The position numbers and the translations under genes were made by a program. The notes beneath the pieces were generated by a model that ran no database searches, was not told the origin of the DNA, and worked only from the letters and a program-made list of their open reading frames with translations. From Atrichornis clamosus (lineage: Eukaryota > Chordata > Aves > Passeriformes > Menuridae): a stretch of DNA of 64,000 nt. The stretch lies in the NCBI GenBank assembly GCA_013400975.1, contig WBMZ01003043.1, forward strand, positions 1 through 64,000, given 5' to 3'. Every line of letters begins with the position of its first letter. Position 1 is the stretch's first letter. Shown here one piece after another: positions 40,263 to 51,480 of the stretch.

Positions 40263-41626
40263 CAGATAGACTTTGGAGAGCAAATGAACTTCATCTCTTT
40301 TTTAATACATAGCTATAGAAATAGAAGACCCAATAGGACTTTCTTTTTAGCAAATTACAATAAGAATAATGATGTTATTTCAGTGGTATTATTACGTTGC
40401 CATCATTATTAAGACTTTTAACTCCTGACATAGGCTAAATGCTCTACAGAAAAAAAACCAAACCAGGGCTGCATTTAAACTGTCAGCTCTAAGGACAGAA
40501 CTCAGGTTCAAACTAAATCAAGGTGCCACCATTTATGCTGCATGTTTAAGCTCGTATTACACTCAAGGGGAGCCCAGTCAATAGAGTCAGTAGAGCACGA
40601 AGAGTGATTCAGCCCTCTCTAGCAGTCACATCTAGAGTGATTCACAGACACCAAGTACCATCTGAGCTGTAGGCACCTTGCTGGCATTCCAGCAGTGATT
40701 CCCAGGCTTGCCTCCTTACCCACCAGCCTAAGCAAGTGTCTCAAATAACTTGGGACAACTAGAATAATGCAAGCGGCTCTGTTTAGGCACCCTCAATGGC
40801 TGGCAGGACAATTTTCTCTCAGGGCTCAACTGACTGTATTCAGTTGACTAAACAGAGACTTCTAGTGATATTTGAGATGCTCGAGAATCTGCTTCCTCAA
40901 ATAGAGTGTCCACACCAGCAGGGCACAGTCACCCTGTGCTGTATCTGCCAGCCTGGTGAAGTTGTTCCAGATAAATGCAGAACATTTTAAATTGTCCTCT
41001 CGTAACACAGGCACTTAAATTGTGCCTTCCACTGCCTGTCCAGGGGATGGAAGTCTGTAACCCCAAGCTGTGGATAGGTGTCTCAGAGAGCTCCCTAAGC
41101 TTAGTCAGATGCTCCAGGATATTGATCCTCCAGGACCTGCAGAAGACCATCTCCTCCTGGACCAGCGTACACAGGAAAACTCACTCCATCCAGGTGCCGA
41201 AAAATAATTTCAGCTGCTGAAGCGCCACCCTAAAGCTAAAGTGCTTTAGTTTCCAACCCTCCTGCTCAAGTAGTCCACCTAAAGCCAGTTGCTCAAAGAC
41301 CACCTTAATATGAGGTTCCTGTAAGATTGTGATAGGCAGGCCTGAGATTTGTCAGCATAAATATGAGTAAATTAAACTGGCAAGCAAAGCTTTTCAGGGA
41401 TGTTATGACCCACCCCTGAAGGCAAAGTGAGGTTCTTCTTAATAGATCCTTTGGGGCGAATTAGAATGAAACAACAATAAATGACCAGAGTTTATAAATA
41501 TACATACAGCAGGTTTATTTCAGAATAATTTGCTTGCAATGGAAAATAGGTATGTAGCCATTTTGGTTATAATCCATAGAAAGATAGCAATATAAAAGCC
41601 TAAAAATAGCACTTAGGAAAATTATA
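40263..41626. other. Unique non-coding DNA
   Basis: No gene, repeat family or distinctive motif is visible. The end is AT-rich and purine-rich. Confidence 0.5.
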
Positions 41627-41656
41627 AGGAAAAGAAAGAAAGAGAAAGAAAGGATA
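41627..41656. repeat. Interrupted (AAAG)n purine tract
   Basis: About six AAAG/AAGG-type units with one AGAG interruption. It is ordinary purine-rich low-complexity DNA. Confidence 0.85.
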
Positions 41657-44600
41657 AGAGTAGAAAGATATCCCCACCAAATGTGAGACTTGGTTGTTGC
41701 AATTTTGATGTCCATTGATCAAAGTGATTGTCACAGTCTTGACCTATTGAAGGTGGAGGAAACCTGTGAAACACAAAGTTCAGTGGGTTAATACACATTC
41801 AGGTTCAGGTGCAAATGCCCAGGTACCTCCTCAGGATGGGGAGTTTTACAGTGACTGATGTAACACTGTGAATCACGTGCAGTCCTCTGATGGAAGGCCT
41901 CAGAAATGCGTCTGAGGTTCTTCGGGGTCTTTGATGATTTTTGACACCTTCTAAGACATGACAGCTGCCTCTCACTCAGCATAGTTGAGCCAGTTATGCC
42001 CCATCAGAAGGGATGAAGACCTTAAGACCTATGTGTGAATTGAATGTCCCAAAACCTCCCCTGGGGTGCAGAGGGGGAGTTTTACACCTGACCCAGTTGT
42101 GTAAGGGAGGACATTGGTGTGATAAAAAGCACTCTGCCACCTCTGCAGGGTCTGCTTCTTATTGGCCTACTCCCTTATCTGGCTCAAAACACAGTTTGTA
42201 GCCTCTGACCGTGGGTGTGCACTCCCGCTGCACCTGGGCTGTGATCTTGCACAGCGTCAGGAAAGCACCGGCTGCTTTTGCAAATGGCCAATTGCTTGGA
42301 GTCATTAACCATTGATATTTCAGTTTCTCACAAGGGGTCTTTAGCAACCTGAGGGATACTAGTCCCAGAAGACAAAGGAAGGACTGGAAGGGATAAGGGT
42401 GCAGTTAGAAGACAAGACTCAATTCCTTCCTTGACTCTAGAGAATGAGGTGTAAGATAAATATGTGGTGTGCATGTTATTGTTAATCAAAAAAAAAGAGG
42501 AAAAATTGTGAAAAAAAAGTACTTGCTTTACTTCTGCAAATAAGTACAAAACCCTCAAATGTTAACTTTGTAATTTAACTCTCTCTCTGTAACCATTCTT
42601 AATCCCCTTTGAGGCACAGTATTTCTAATATTTTAAATAACTCTGCAAGGATTAAATAAGGATTTAGTACTTTTATCCTCCTATGGATAACAACGTGAGG
42701 CTCTCTCACCTGTTCATTGCTGCATTCACTTCCTTTCCTCTCTGTGTATGTGACAGCAAGGCTTTCTATTCCTCTGCTCTGAAAATTAGCTTCCCCAAAT
42801 TCTGACATTCTTAACAGCTGTTGTTCCTCAATTTGCACAAAAATGTAGTATTATTCCATAATGCTGCATAATTTGTCAACTCTTACACCTCCACAGTTCT
42901 GAAATCTTTTTCTCTTAATCAGAAGGTATTTGCATACTTCAGGTCATATCTAGCCTCTTTATGAAAGCCAAATGCAAACTATGCCTGTTTGTTTTGTAGT
43001 GTATCAGCAACCTGAAATTTCTGTTTTCTGAGCTAGTTGCAAACAACCCTCTCACCTATGGACCTTGTGGAAGTGCCTTGGATGGCGGCTTTGCCAGAAG
43101 CATCACCCTCTCTATCTCTGCTGGGTAAATTCAGTGAGAAATTTTGGGATTTGCTCTTGTGGGGAAATGCCCAGGGAATGCCCATTGTGTTCAGACATCA
43201 GAGCAGCACAGTCATGCAGGCATGCTACACCTGTCACCGTGGTGTCACCATGGCTCCAGGTGCTTGACTCCAAACACGAGCATCACGGCCAAAGGCAATG
43301 CCCTCCACCCCCAGCACTCACAACCCAGGGTGGCGGCTGCTGCTTTCTGCATGGTGCTGCTGGTGGGAGGACTGAGCTGGGTTGGAGAACAGCAGCTGCT
43401 CCTAGTTTTTGGTTGGGGAGTGGAGCTGTGCATAAATCCCCACCCATTTTGCATTTAGAGGTATGGACCCCGTTCCTGGCCATATCAAATCTGCCTGCAC
43501 CTTATGTTATACCAAAATAATGTGTTGAAGCTCCACAGGCAGCTAAATGTTACTAGGAGTTCTTGATTTGGTCTGACCACATCCTAGCAATGGATTTAGA
43601 GAAAAGTACAACTTCAGTGAACTGCCCAGGGAGCACAAAAGTGCATGAACCATCTGCCAGGCCACATCCACAGCCAGGAGACACAGACAGGGGGTGCAGA
43701 GGCATGGGATAGGAGAACACCACTTGGATGCCACCAATGCTGGGCCTGTGCCTGCAGCCCAAGGCAGCACTAGCACTCTTTGCAGTCTTACCACCAAAGA
43801 AATCCAGGAAGGACCTTCGGGTGTCAGGATTTCCTCTCCTGTTGTCAAAAGGGAGATCTTGCACATTGTCTTATTGACTTAGGTCACTACATCTCTCAGT
43901 GGGTCAGTGCCCAGCAGTGACAGCATGGCCCACACCAGGGTCCCTCATGGCTCGACCCCTCACAGAGCAGCTCTCACTCCCCAGAATCTGGACCTGATGG
44001 TGATACCCAAAAGCCCATCATCATCAGTACCCAATGTACCTGAACACTACACACACAGCAGCTACAAGACTGCACTTTTTAGCCCTCTTCTTTCTACAAA
44101 ACCATAGGAAAATACTGTTTATTCCTCTCCAATTGTCACAGTATGTTGGACCGTGGTCACCTCTGCCACCTCCCTGTCAGTAACCAGCTGCTTGGTCTAG
44201 TCTTTTTCTTGGTTTTGGGGCTCTGCAGCACTCGGAAAGGCAATGAGAGGAATGTGGGCCTGCAAAGAACCACTCATCTCACACGACAATCATATCTCAC
44301 CATGTCACCTCTGGGCTGAGGTGCTCCTTTGCACCTGGCTGCAGAGCTGTCCCACACACAGGAGAACTTGTGGAGATGACAAGGGGTAAAAATAGTCTCA
44401 CACAATTGAACCAACTTCATTTTTCAGTCTTCATGAAGTGTCAGAATTGAATTTTCAGATACTCCACTGTGGTGAGAGACGTAATGCTTCAAGAACATAT
44501 TTTCTTTCTTGTTCAGATGCAGGGAAAAACTCACAAGAACAACTACTCTCATGGGATTTTACCCAGAATTGGTAGAAATCTCAGGCAAACAATTCCTTTT

Positions 44601-45379
44601 TGTAATATGTCTGACTTTCCTGTTCAAAAATCTCATGAGGATATTTTCCAGGATAGCTGAATTCAAAGTTGAGTGCAACCTAGGTTAGTTGTCAAATCCA
44701 AGCAAGCTCACATAACTTTTTTTTCCACCCTTCCTTCTTAATAATGACTTGGGCTATTGAAAGGTAGCAGTGCTCCCTGCTCTAGTGTCACTGCTTGATG
44801 CTGTGTTATCAGGAGATTTAGGCACAGGTGAGATCAGACCAGCCGCAAGGTAAGCACAGCATAGGGCTGCTTCCCTAGTCGCATGCTGTGGGATAGGGGC
44901 AGTTCAGAAGTTGGCCTTATTCAGTCCTGATTTTTCACAGTTCCACAGCCTCACCGTGCTTATACACAATTGGTAAAAAGCAACACGCTGGCCCAGCATT
45001 GCTCTGCAGCTGCAGGAGGGCACGGAGAGCCTGGAGTCTGTGGCTGCTTTGACCAGGATGCCTGACAGTCACACACCTCCGGCCTTGGCTTCCTGTCTGG
45101 GTCTCACTGCAGCTCCACTATGGCGTTCTTCAACAGCAGAACCAACAGAAGCATAGCCATCAGGTACTTTATAATTTTAAGTTATCCCATCACTAGATTC
45201 ACCACTGCTACTGGGATTTTCTTATATTCCCAGAGTTTGCAGTGTGGGTGTGTCCTGCAGGACTGAATTGTGTCCCCCAGCCACCGGAGGCACAAAGGGT
45301 TCTGGGGCACCATCACACATGGTAGAGGTGTGTAGGCAGGATCTGTAGCTGGTGTATATTAGCTCTGATGGGGAATGTT
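41657..45379. other. Unique non-coding DNA
   Basis: The tract at 41400-42500 contains two 12-13-base matches (GGGGAGTTTTACA-like at about 41838 and 42073). On the minus strand it has an AATAAA next to a C-rich pentamer, which brings an old LTR to mind, but no paired LTR ends or primer-binding site is seen. Frames at 43037-43866 overlap on both strands. Confidence 0.45.
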
Positions 45380-45441
45380 TTGGGGAGAAAATAAGGAGAA
45401 AAGAGAAGAGAGATAAAAAAAAGGAAAAGGGAGAGGGAGAG
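45380..45441. repeat. Purine-rich low-complexity tract
   Basis: A/G-rich run with an eight-base poly-A and GAGAGG-type units. It explains the Phe/Ser/Leu-rich minus-strand frames at 45222-45746, which are not genes. Confidence 0.8.
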
Positions 45442-48255
45442 TGCATAAGGCTCTTTGCAGTACAGTAACAAATGGCTTGGAGACTGTGATGGGTAAAACA
45501 ACTTGGGAAAAATAATTGGAAAGGGAAGACCAGGGTGTAAAAAAGCACAGGGAAGGGAAGGGGACAGGTTGCAGGAGAACAGGAAAATGAACAGATCTGA
45601 AGAAGTTGTCTGTGGCTGAGAAACCCAGCCTGTCGTGGTTCTGTGCCATGAAAGTCCTTGCTATATGGACTAATACATTCACAAGCAAGAGACAGGGATG
45701 AGGGAGAAAGAAGGAAACACTGGATTTTATAAATTTTGTCTTCCAAGCCTACTCAAAGGAGAACTTGATGAGATAGTGAGCAGACCCCCAGGAAGTAACA
45801 CTGGCCTGCATCTCCCACTGCTAAAACTTGCCTCCTGTAGTCCTAGTGAGTTGTGCTGCAAGATAGTCAGGCACAAACGCAGCTTGTCCCAACCATGGCT
45901 ATGAGGAAGAATTTGTGGTTTAGCACTGCAAAGTCTGACCCCTTCAGACAGAACTTCTGTTGGCAGTGTTGCGAAATTCCCCTCGTGCACCTCTCCACGC
46001 CCCCCCTGTGGAGGAGGTGGACGGCAGGTCCGGGCCTGCTTCTTGGAAGGAACGCGTACAGCATGTACAATGCCAAGGGCTCTCGTTGTTTTAGGATCCT
46101 CTGGGTAAACTGTAGTTACATTAAAAAAGAATAATGGCATCACACTTACAGACACCCTCAGTCCAATTCCAACAAAACTAATGGCTCTCAGCTGGGCAGA
46201 AGAGCAGGATCAGATTGCTGTTGCTCATTGATACAGACTAGCAGGGCATCCCCCCTTTGGTGTTCACCAGAGCCCAAAGGTTATAGAGAAGTTTTAAAGA
46301 TCTGCCTGCAGCCTCCACCTGCAATCAGCACTTTTATCTCAAAGACGTATCTTGTCTCTGTGCCATTTCCTAGAGCTGTCAGGTAATCACAGCTGTCCGT
46401 GTTCTCCCAACAGATTTCATGGCTACAAGGCTTCAAAATGAAACAGCCAGGCAATGAAGCATTTCTCTGGAGAAGACAAGTTTTGACTAAACAGTTTAAG
46501 AGTTTTACTTACAGTAGAAGTAAAGTGAGTTGTGTACCTGACCAGTCCAAAGCCTGCTCAGAGACTTAAGGGAAGATTACAGAAACAACTCCTGCCAGTC
46601 AACCTCATCTCATACTTCTCATTATGTGCCTCTTAGGCACAGCTGATGACAGGGCCAGATCCATCCTATGAGGTGCTGAAGCAGTCTGCACCCTAACTGA
46701 AGCTATTCTGCATTTCCCACCTGCTCTGACAGAAGAATTGGGGAAATCTTTTCTCCAGGTTGCACTGTAGGGATCTATGTTCTACAGAATTTCACAGCAG
46801 TTTTGACAGGTACTTATTTTTCACCCTAAAATTTTGATGGATTTGTCTTTTTACGTCTCATGTCGTCTATGAGATTTCTGTCTCCTCTCCTTTTTGCATA
46901 GGGTAATAGTTTTGTACTTTTGTTGAACTGGAGCAGGCTTTCTGCCTAGCTAGCTGCTTCCTTGGCCTCTTACCCTCTCTCAGGAAGTTTGACATGGGGA
47001 AATAAGAATGTCTTTCTTGCCTCTTCAAGCCACAATGTTTTGGCTGGAGCTATCAACCAGGTGAGCAGCCAACAGAATTTGAGGAACCTCTCCTTTGTGT
47101 GCTAAACTTTGGACATAATGTAGTCTGGTTTTCAGTCTTGAGATCTTTAAAAGACAATTTCCTGCATGAAGGCAAATGGCAAGAGTGACATCCTGGGAAA
47201 AGGGAAGATAGGAATCTCATTAATTGCCATGGAAATGCCTGAAGGATAGAGGGCTGCATCCAGAATAGTCTCACCAAAGCTGCTTTCATATCAACCAGGA
47301 GAAAGAGACTAGTATAGGGTAGAGTGACATTTGGATCTTTCTAGATCTGCCTTACATGTCTGGCCATTCAAGGGTCTGTGTGGTCAGATCACTCGTGCCT
47401 GGCATGTATAAAGCTTTAAGTAGTGGTTTGATTTCCTGCTTTCTCCTATGACTGTGTAAATCAGGATTTTTTCCAACAGTCTTCTGGGAGTCACCTGGCA
47501 CAGCCAGAGAGGTTAATCAGACTTTGTAAGTAGGATCTTGCTACAGAGTAAGGTGTAAGGAAATACAAAACTGGAGCTCTGCTCATATTTGTCTAGGCAA
47601 GATTTGTCTTGACAGGGAAAAAAGGTTTAAAATATAGTAGAAACAAACCAACTGAAAAACATTTAGGAAAAAACTTGCAATACATTACTTGCACTTGAGG
47701 TATTTTAAATGTCTGAGAGTAATGAACTGGCACCTGGCTCAAATGGAAACAAAAGAGAAAAAGGTCTCACACAGGTGGAGTAGGGAAGGAATAATCCTGA
47801 TGCACATGTTGTTCTCTGAATGTAAACCTACTTCACACTCCTATAGATTAACACACCCTCCATGGGAAACATCATTACTCTGAAAGGGTTTTATTTATAT
47901 TCATATAAAGGGAAACCTTCTGTTGCTCAGAAAAGATGAAAAAAAATTAAACCAGATCTGACACAGGCTGCTGTAAATAGCAAGAATAGAGAACACAAGG
48001 TGGTTTTAGTGATCATTTTACTTTTTCATCGCAAAACATTATCCCCACTTTCCTTACAATGCACATGCTTCATACATGGAATGGCTGTGCATGGCCATGG
48101 ACTTGAGAGTGGGAACCTAGAAGGTGGGAAGAAGCAATGGATAACCAATAAAGAAAAAACCCCAAACATTTGTACATAAAACCTTCAGCTCAATGCTAGG
48201 CAATTTTATCAGCAAAAAGAATATGCACAGCTCATCCTTCCAGTGCCTCTGTAAC
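45442..48255. other. Unique non-coding DNA
   Basis: Nothing specific is seen. Frames of 69-142 codons at 45727-46155 overlap on both strands. Confidence 0.5.
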
Positions 48256-48539
48256 TCAAAAGCGGGGATTAGGGAAAACAAGGAGTAATCCACTAGATAA
48301 ATGTTTAGTTCCTTTTCTCTCCAGTAACCCCAGAGGCCCCAGGCGGCGGGAGCCCATTCTGGTAGGTAGAGTCAGTGGTGCTTCCCTCTCTCTTGCCGAC
48401 AGCTCGGTGAGGTTCAGCACTATCTGCTCATGCAGGTACAGCCTGTTTGATATAACTGCTCCTCACTGCACAAAGTGGCCAGGTGCTGTGACAGCTCGTT
48501 GAAGCTCTCCAAGTCACTCTGGCAGGGTTTTTCTACCAT
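48256..48539 (-). pseudogene. Possible frame-broken coding relic (unidentified)
   Basis: On the minus strand, codons from 48539 read MVEKPCQSDLESFNELSQHL and on to a stop at 48420. A second frame, open from 48462 to 48256, reads LYLHEQIVLNLTELSARERE from 48441. Joined at a single frame change near 48445 the two would give a hydrophilic, helix-like, ordinary-looking protein composition, unlike the window's other chance frames. I do not recognise the family. There is no poly-A tail or flanking duplication to prove a retrocopy, and neither frame exceeds 70 codons. Chance is a real alternative. Confidence 0.2.
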
Positions 48540-49487
48540 TATCCTCCCACAGCCCTCAGGGATATGATTAATTCATGGAGCATCACTGAAGGCATCTTTC
48601 TATGGCATATGGAGTTAAAGTGCCCTCTTCACAGAGCTGCCTGGGGACAACTGTGGAATTTGTACAGACAATCCCACTAGGTAGTCAATCTTGTAAAAGT
48701 ACTGTTATTACAAAGTAAATACAAGTGATCTATTTGTTTAAGGTTATTACTGTGACCGACAGGGTATTAAAACAATCTTTCTACTGACAAAAGATATCAG
48801 GCCTGCACTCCCATTTGATGTTCCTAGGCATGCTTTTCTTCTTTCTTTCTCAGCCACTGAGCTTTAGGGTGTTCATCAAACTCGACTGATATGGAGATTG
48901 GAGTGCACCGCACAACCAGCCCATTGAAATTCAATTCAGATATGGGGTTAAATTATAAAAAGAAACCTTAGCTAGTAATAACACTTTGATGTACAGATGC
49001 ACAAAAGTTTTAACTTCTACTTTCTTCTGAAACAAATCAGCTTCAAGTCATGTTATTTGATTCATATTCTAGCTTTTAATACATCCAAAGCACGAATTCT
49101 AAACATTGCCCTCTGTGGTCAACAAACTTACAGTGGGTGATGTATGAAGGCTTCCATTTCATCCTTTTATCGAGGCTGTATATGGACACTCCCCCATGAC
49201 ACAAATACACTGCCCAACATTCAGAGCAAAAAGGTCAGTCACTTTATATATGGCCTCTTTTCAAGAACATACCATTTCTCTTGGAACTGGAAATTTCATC
49301 TAGGAAAGGGCATCACCTTCCTAGACGCATTTTATGTTCTGGCAGCAGACAGACCTAAGAAAGAAGTCAAACCTGGACACAGAGCACCCAGGCAGGCTCC
49401 CCTCCACTCCACACTTTGCAGACCATGCCTCACTCTCCTGTCTGCCTCCTTTTCTGAAGCACAGTCCTATGCAACTCCCCAGTTTGC

Positions 49488-49488
<1 letters not shown>
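48540..49488. other. Unique non-coding DNA
   Basis: No supported feature. AT-rich DNA at 48660-49130 is followed by a 134-codon plus-strand frame that runs into the TATC repeat and is not credible. Confidence 0.5.

Positions 49489-49519
<31 letters not shown>
49489..49519. repeat. (TATC)n microsatellite
   Basis: Nearly eight perfect tetranucleotide units. It creates a Tyr/Leu/Ser/Ile-repeat tail in the overlapping open frames. Confidence 0.95.
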
Positions 49520-50029
49520 TTTTGCTTTTATTTATGTTTATCTTGTAAAGTCTAATAACCTCTGTACCAGCCCACAGGAGCCTCACAGAGATGCCAGTTC
49601 ACAACGCTCCTCAGGCCCTTAATTTCTGGCTTTTAAGATGACCTCAGCTGCAAACAACACAACCTGTGAGACGACGCATCACCAGGGAACCAGCCCTCAC
49701 TTTGACCTGTCAGGATGTCTAAATGTCAGCCCCAGCTCTTTGGTGCTGTGTCCCCAGCCACGTGCAAGCCGTGTCTGAGACACAACTTCATCCTCTACCC
49801 AGCCAGGGACTGTGCTAACAAGTAACCAACATGGTCCATCCCTTACCCTGGCATTGTTACCTTACTGGTGTAGATGCAGCCAGACATACAGTAATAAATA
49901 CGACTGTGCAGGCCCCAAGAGCAGAAAGCATGTTCTTTATCCCACTACATCTCTGTCTTAACAGCAGTGCCATAAATAAAAACTTTTCTAGGTAAAATAC
50001 AAATCATTCAACTCTCAAGCACCAATCTT
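49520..50029. other. Unique non-coding DNA
   Basis: No gene, RNA or repeat seen between the microsatellite and the CR1 tip. Confidence 0.55.
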
Positions 50030-50061
50030 AGAATCACAGAATCATAGAAAGGTTAGGGTTG
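50030..50061 (-). mobile_element. CR1 3'-terminal tip (severely 5'-truncated)
   Basis: The sequence AGAATCACAGAATCATAGAA followed by AGGTTAGGGTTG is the reverse complement of the avian CR1 3' end, with two copies of the ATTCTRTG-type terminal repeat. Only about 30 bases can be matched, consistent with extreme 5' truncation during target-primed insertion. Confidence 0.75.
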
Positions 50062-50674
50062 TTCTGATTTGGAATTAGCACACACTGGATGGGGTTTTTT
50101 TGAGAAAATGATCCAATATTGTAACACATACATGAATTAGAATGCAGGATTGTGCAGCTCTGTGCTGGTGGACTATGATTAAGGGTTAATTGGCAAACTT
50201 GGATGAAAATTCAGCTTTTAGTTCAGGTTATGAGTGGGGATCTCAGGAGTTGATGAATTTAGGTTTTCTCCCCCACCTCCCACAATACCTACAGCATCTG
50301 GGCTGAAAGAAGCTCCAGTGAACAATTCAGTGATTTATTTACTCATAGGCTTAACTGTACCAAATGGTTAAACTTTGTGTTAGACTTTTGACAGAGGGAA
50401 AAACTTCTGTTGCAGGCAGAAGGAGAACAGCTAAACAGGTCAAGCTGATGTGAGAGCTAACGGTGATGGGACAGATGGACTCTGTTTAAGGATAAATGAG
50501 AAGCAGTTCCCTCTGCCTGCAAACCTGCAGTGACTGCAGGCAGGAATGAATGTTTGTATGAAATGAGGCCATTAGATCAGTGCTATTTCTAAGCTGGGTA
50601 CTGCATGTTGAGTGGTGATCATAAAAAACCCCACAAATTAGTTTTCAGCTCCTGATTTCTAAACCTTATCCCAT
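50062..50674. other. Unique non-coding DNA
   Basis: No distinct element is visible to the left of the second TATC repeat. Confidence 0.55.
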
Positions 50675-50700
50675 ATCTATCTATCTATCTATCTCTATCT
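50675..50700. repeat. (ATCT)n microsatellite
   Basis: About five ATCT units with one CTCT interruption near the end. Same motif class as the repeat 1.2 kb upstream. Confidence 0.92.
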
Positions 50701-51350
50701 CATCTTCTAACAAACAAGAAAATGTAACCAGCCCTAAAGCGAATCAGTCATCCCAGTGAATGCTGCTCCTCACCTCAGCAAACAGGCCTTGCAGGACACA
50801 GCAACAGCACAAGCATTTAATTCATAGGAGTCCCATATTTGTTACGTCTCACTGTAATGTGCATGATGTTAGTGACATCAAATCCAACCAAAGCCTACAG
50901 ACTTTGCAGGGCTCATTCCAGTCCTAGATATCCAGCACTGGATTTCCCAGATCCTGATGAAAACCTAACTGTGAACCCAGTAGGACCATCACCTCTAGTT
51001 CAATGAACTCTAATGCACAGTCTGTTGACACCAGTCCTCCTCAGAGACTCTGGTGGCTGAAAGAATCCTTAATTTTTTAACACCTGGTTTCCCATGCCTC
51101 ACTGAATCATGTTGTTAGGTATGTGGTATATCGTGCCTACCTCAGGATTTCACCTTAAGAAGTGTGATGTAACTAATTTCAAAGTTGCCCCTTCTTTGAT
51201 TGCAGGGTCAAGACTGATGCCCCCAGACAACCCTACCAGCTTTAACTCGGTGAGTCTGCACATAAACTCACCTGGCACAAGCCTCTCACCTGGGTTTGTA
51301 ACAGCAGCCAAGGAACCAAATTATGCAGCCCTTTACCTACCTGCCCCATG
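50701..51350. other. Unique non-coding DNA
   Basis: Nothing specific is seen. The right end may include unrecognised CR1 sequence. Confidence 0.5.
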
Positions 51351-51480
51351 ACTGGCAGTGTTCAAGGCTGGGTTGGATGGGATTTTGAGCAACCTGGTCT
51401 AGCAAACTCCCAAGGCGGGGAGTTTAGAACCGGATGATTTTAAGGTCCCTTCAGACCCAAACCATTCTGGGATTCTGTGA
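51351..51480 (+). mobile_element. CR1 LINE 3' fragment
   Basis: About 130 bases match the final part of avian CR1 in order: 'tggcagtgttcaaggctggg', 'ttttgagcaacctggtct', 'gatgattttaaggtccctt', 'acccaaaccattctgggatt'. The insert starts well inside the 3' untranslated part, so it carries no coding sequence. The internal 'aaggcggggag' portion is diverged. The 3' terminus reads ATTCTGGGATTCTGTGA, two imperfect terminal repeat units. Confidence 0.9.

Noticed and set aside
41400..42500. Possible old LTR or endogenous retrovirus remnant (minus-strand AATAAA, short internal repeats)
   Set aside because: No paired terminal repeats, TG..CA ends, primer-binding site or recognisable retroviral coding sequence is visible.
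43553..43866. Two overlapping minus-strand frames of 103 and 107 codons
   Set aside because: Two frames open over the same bases indicate low stop density rather than coding, and neither has a known domain.
45222..45746. 174-codon minus-strand frame rich in Phe, Ser and Leu that could pass for a membrane protein
   Set aside because: The hydrophobic part is the complement of a purine-rich low-complexity tract.
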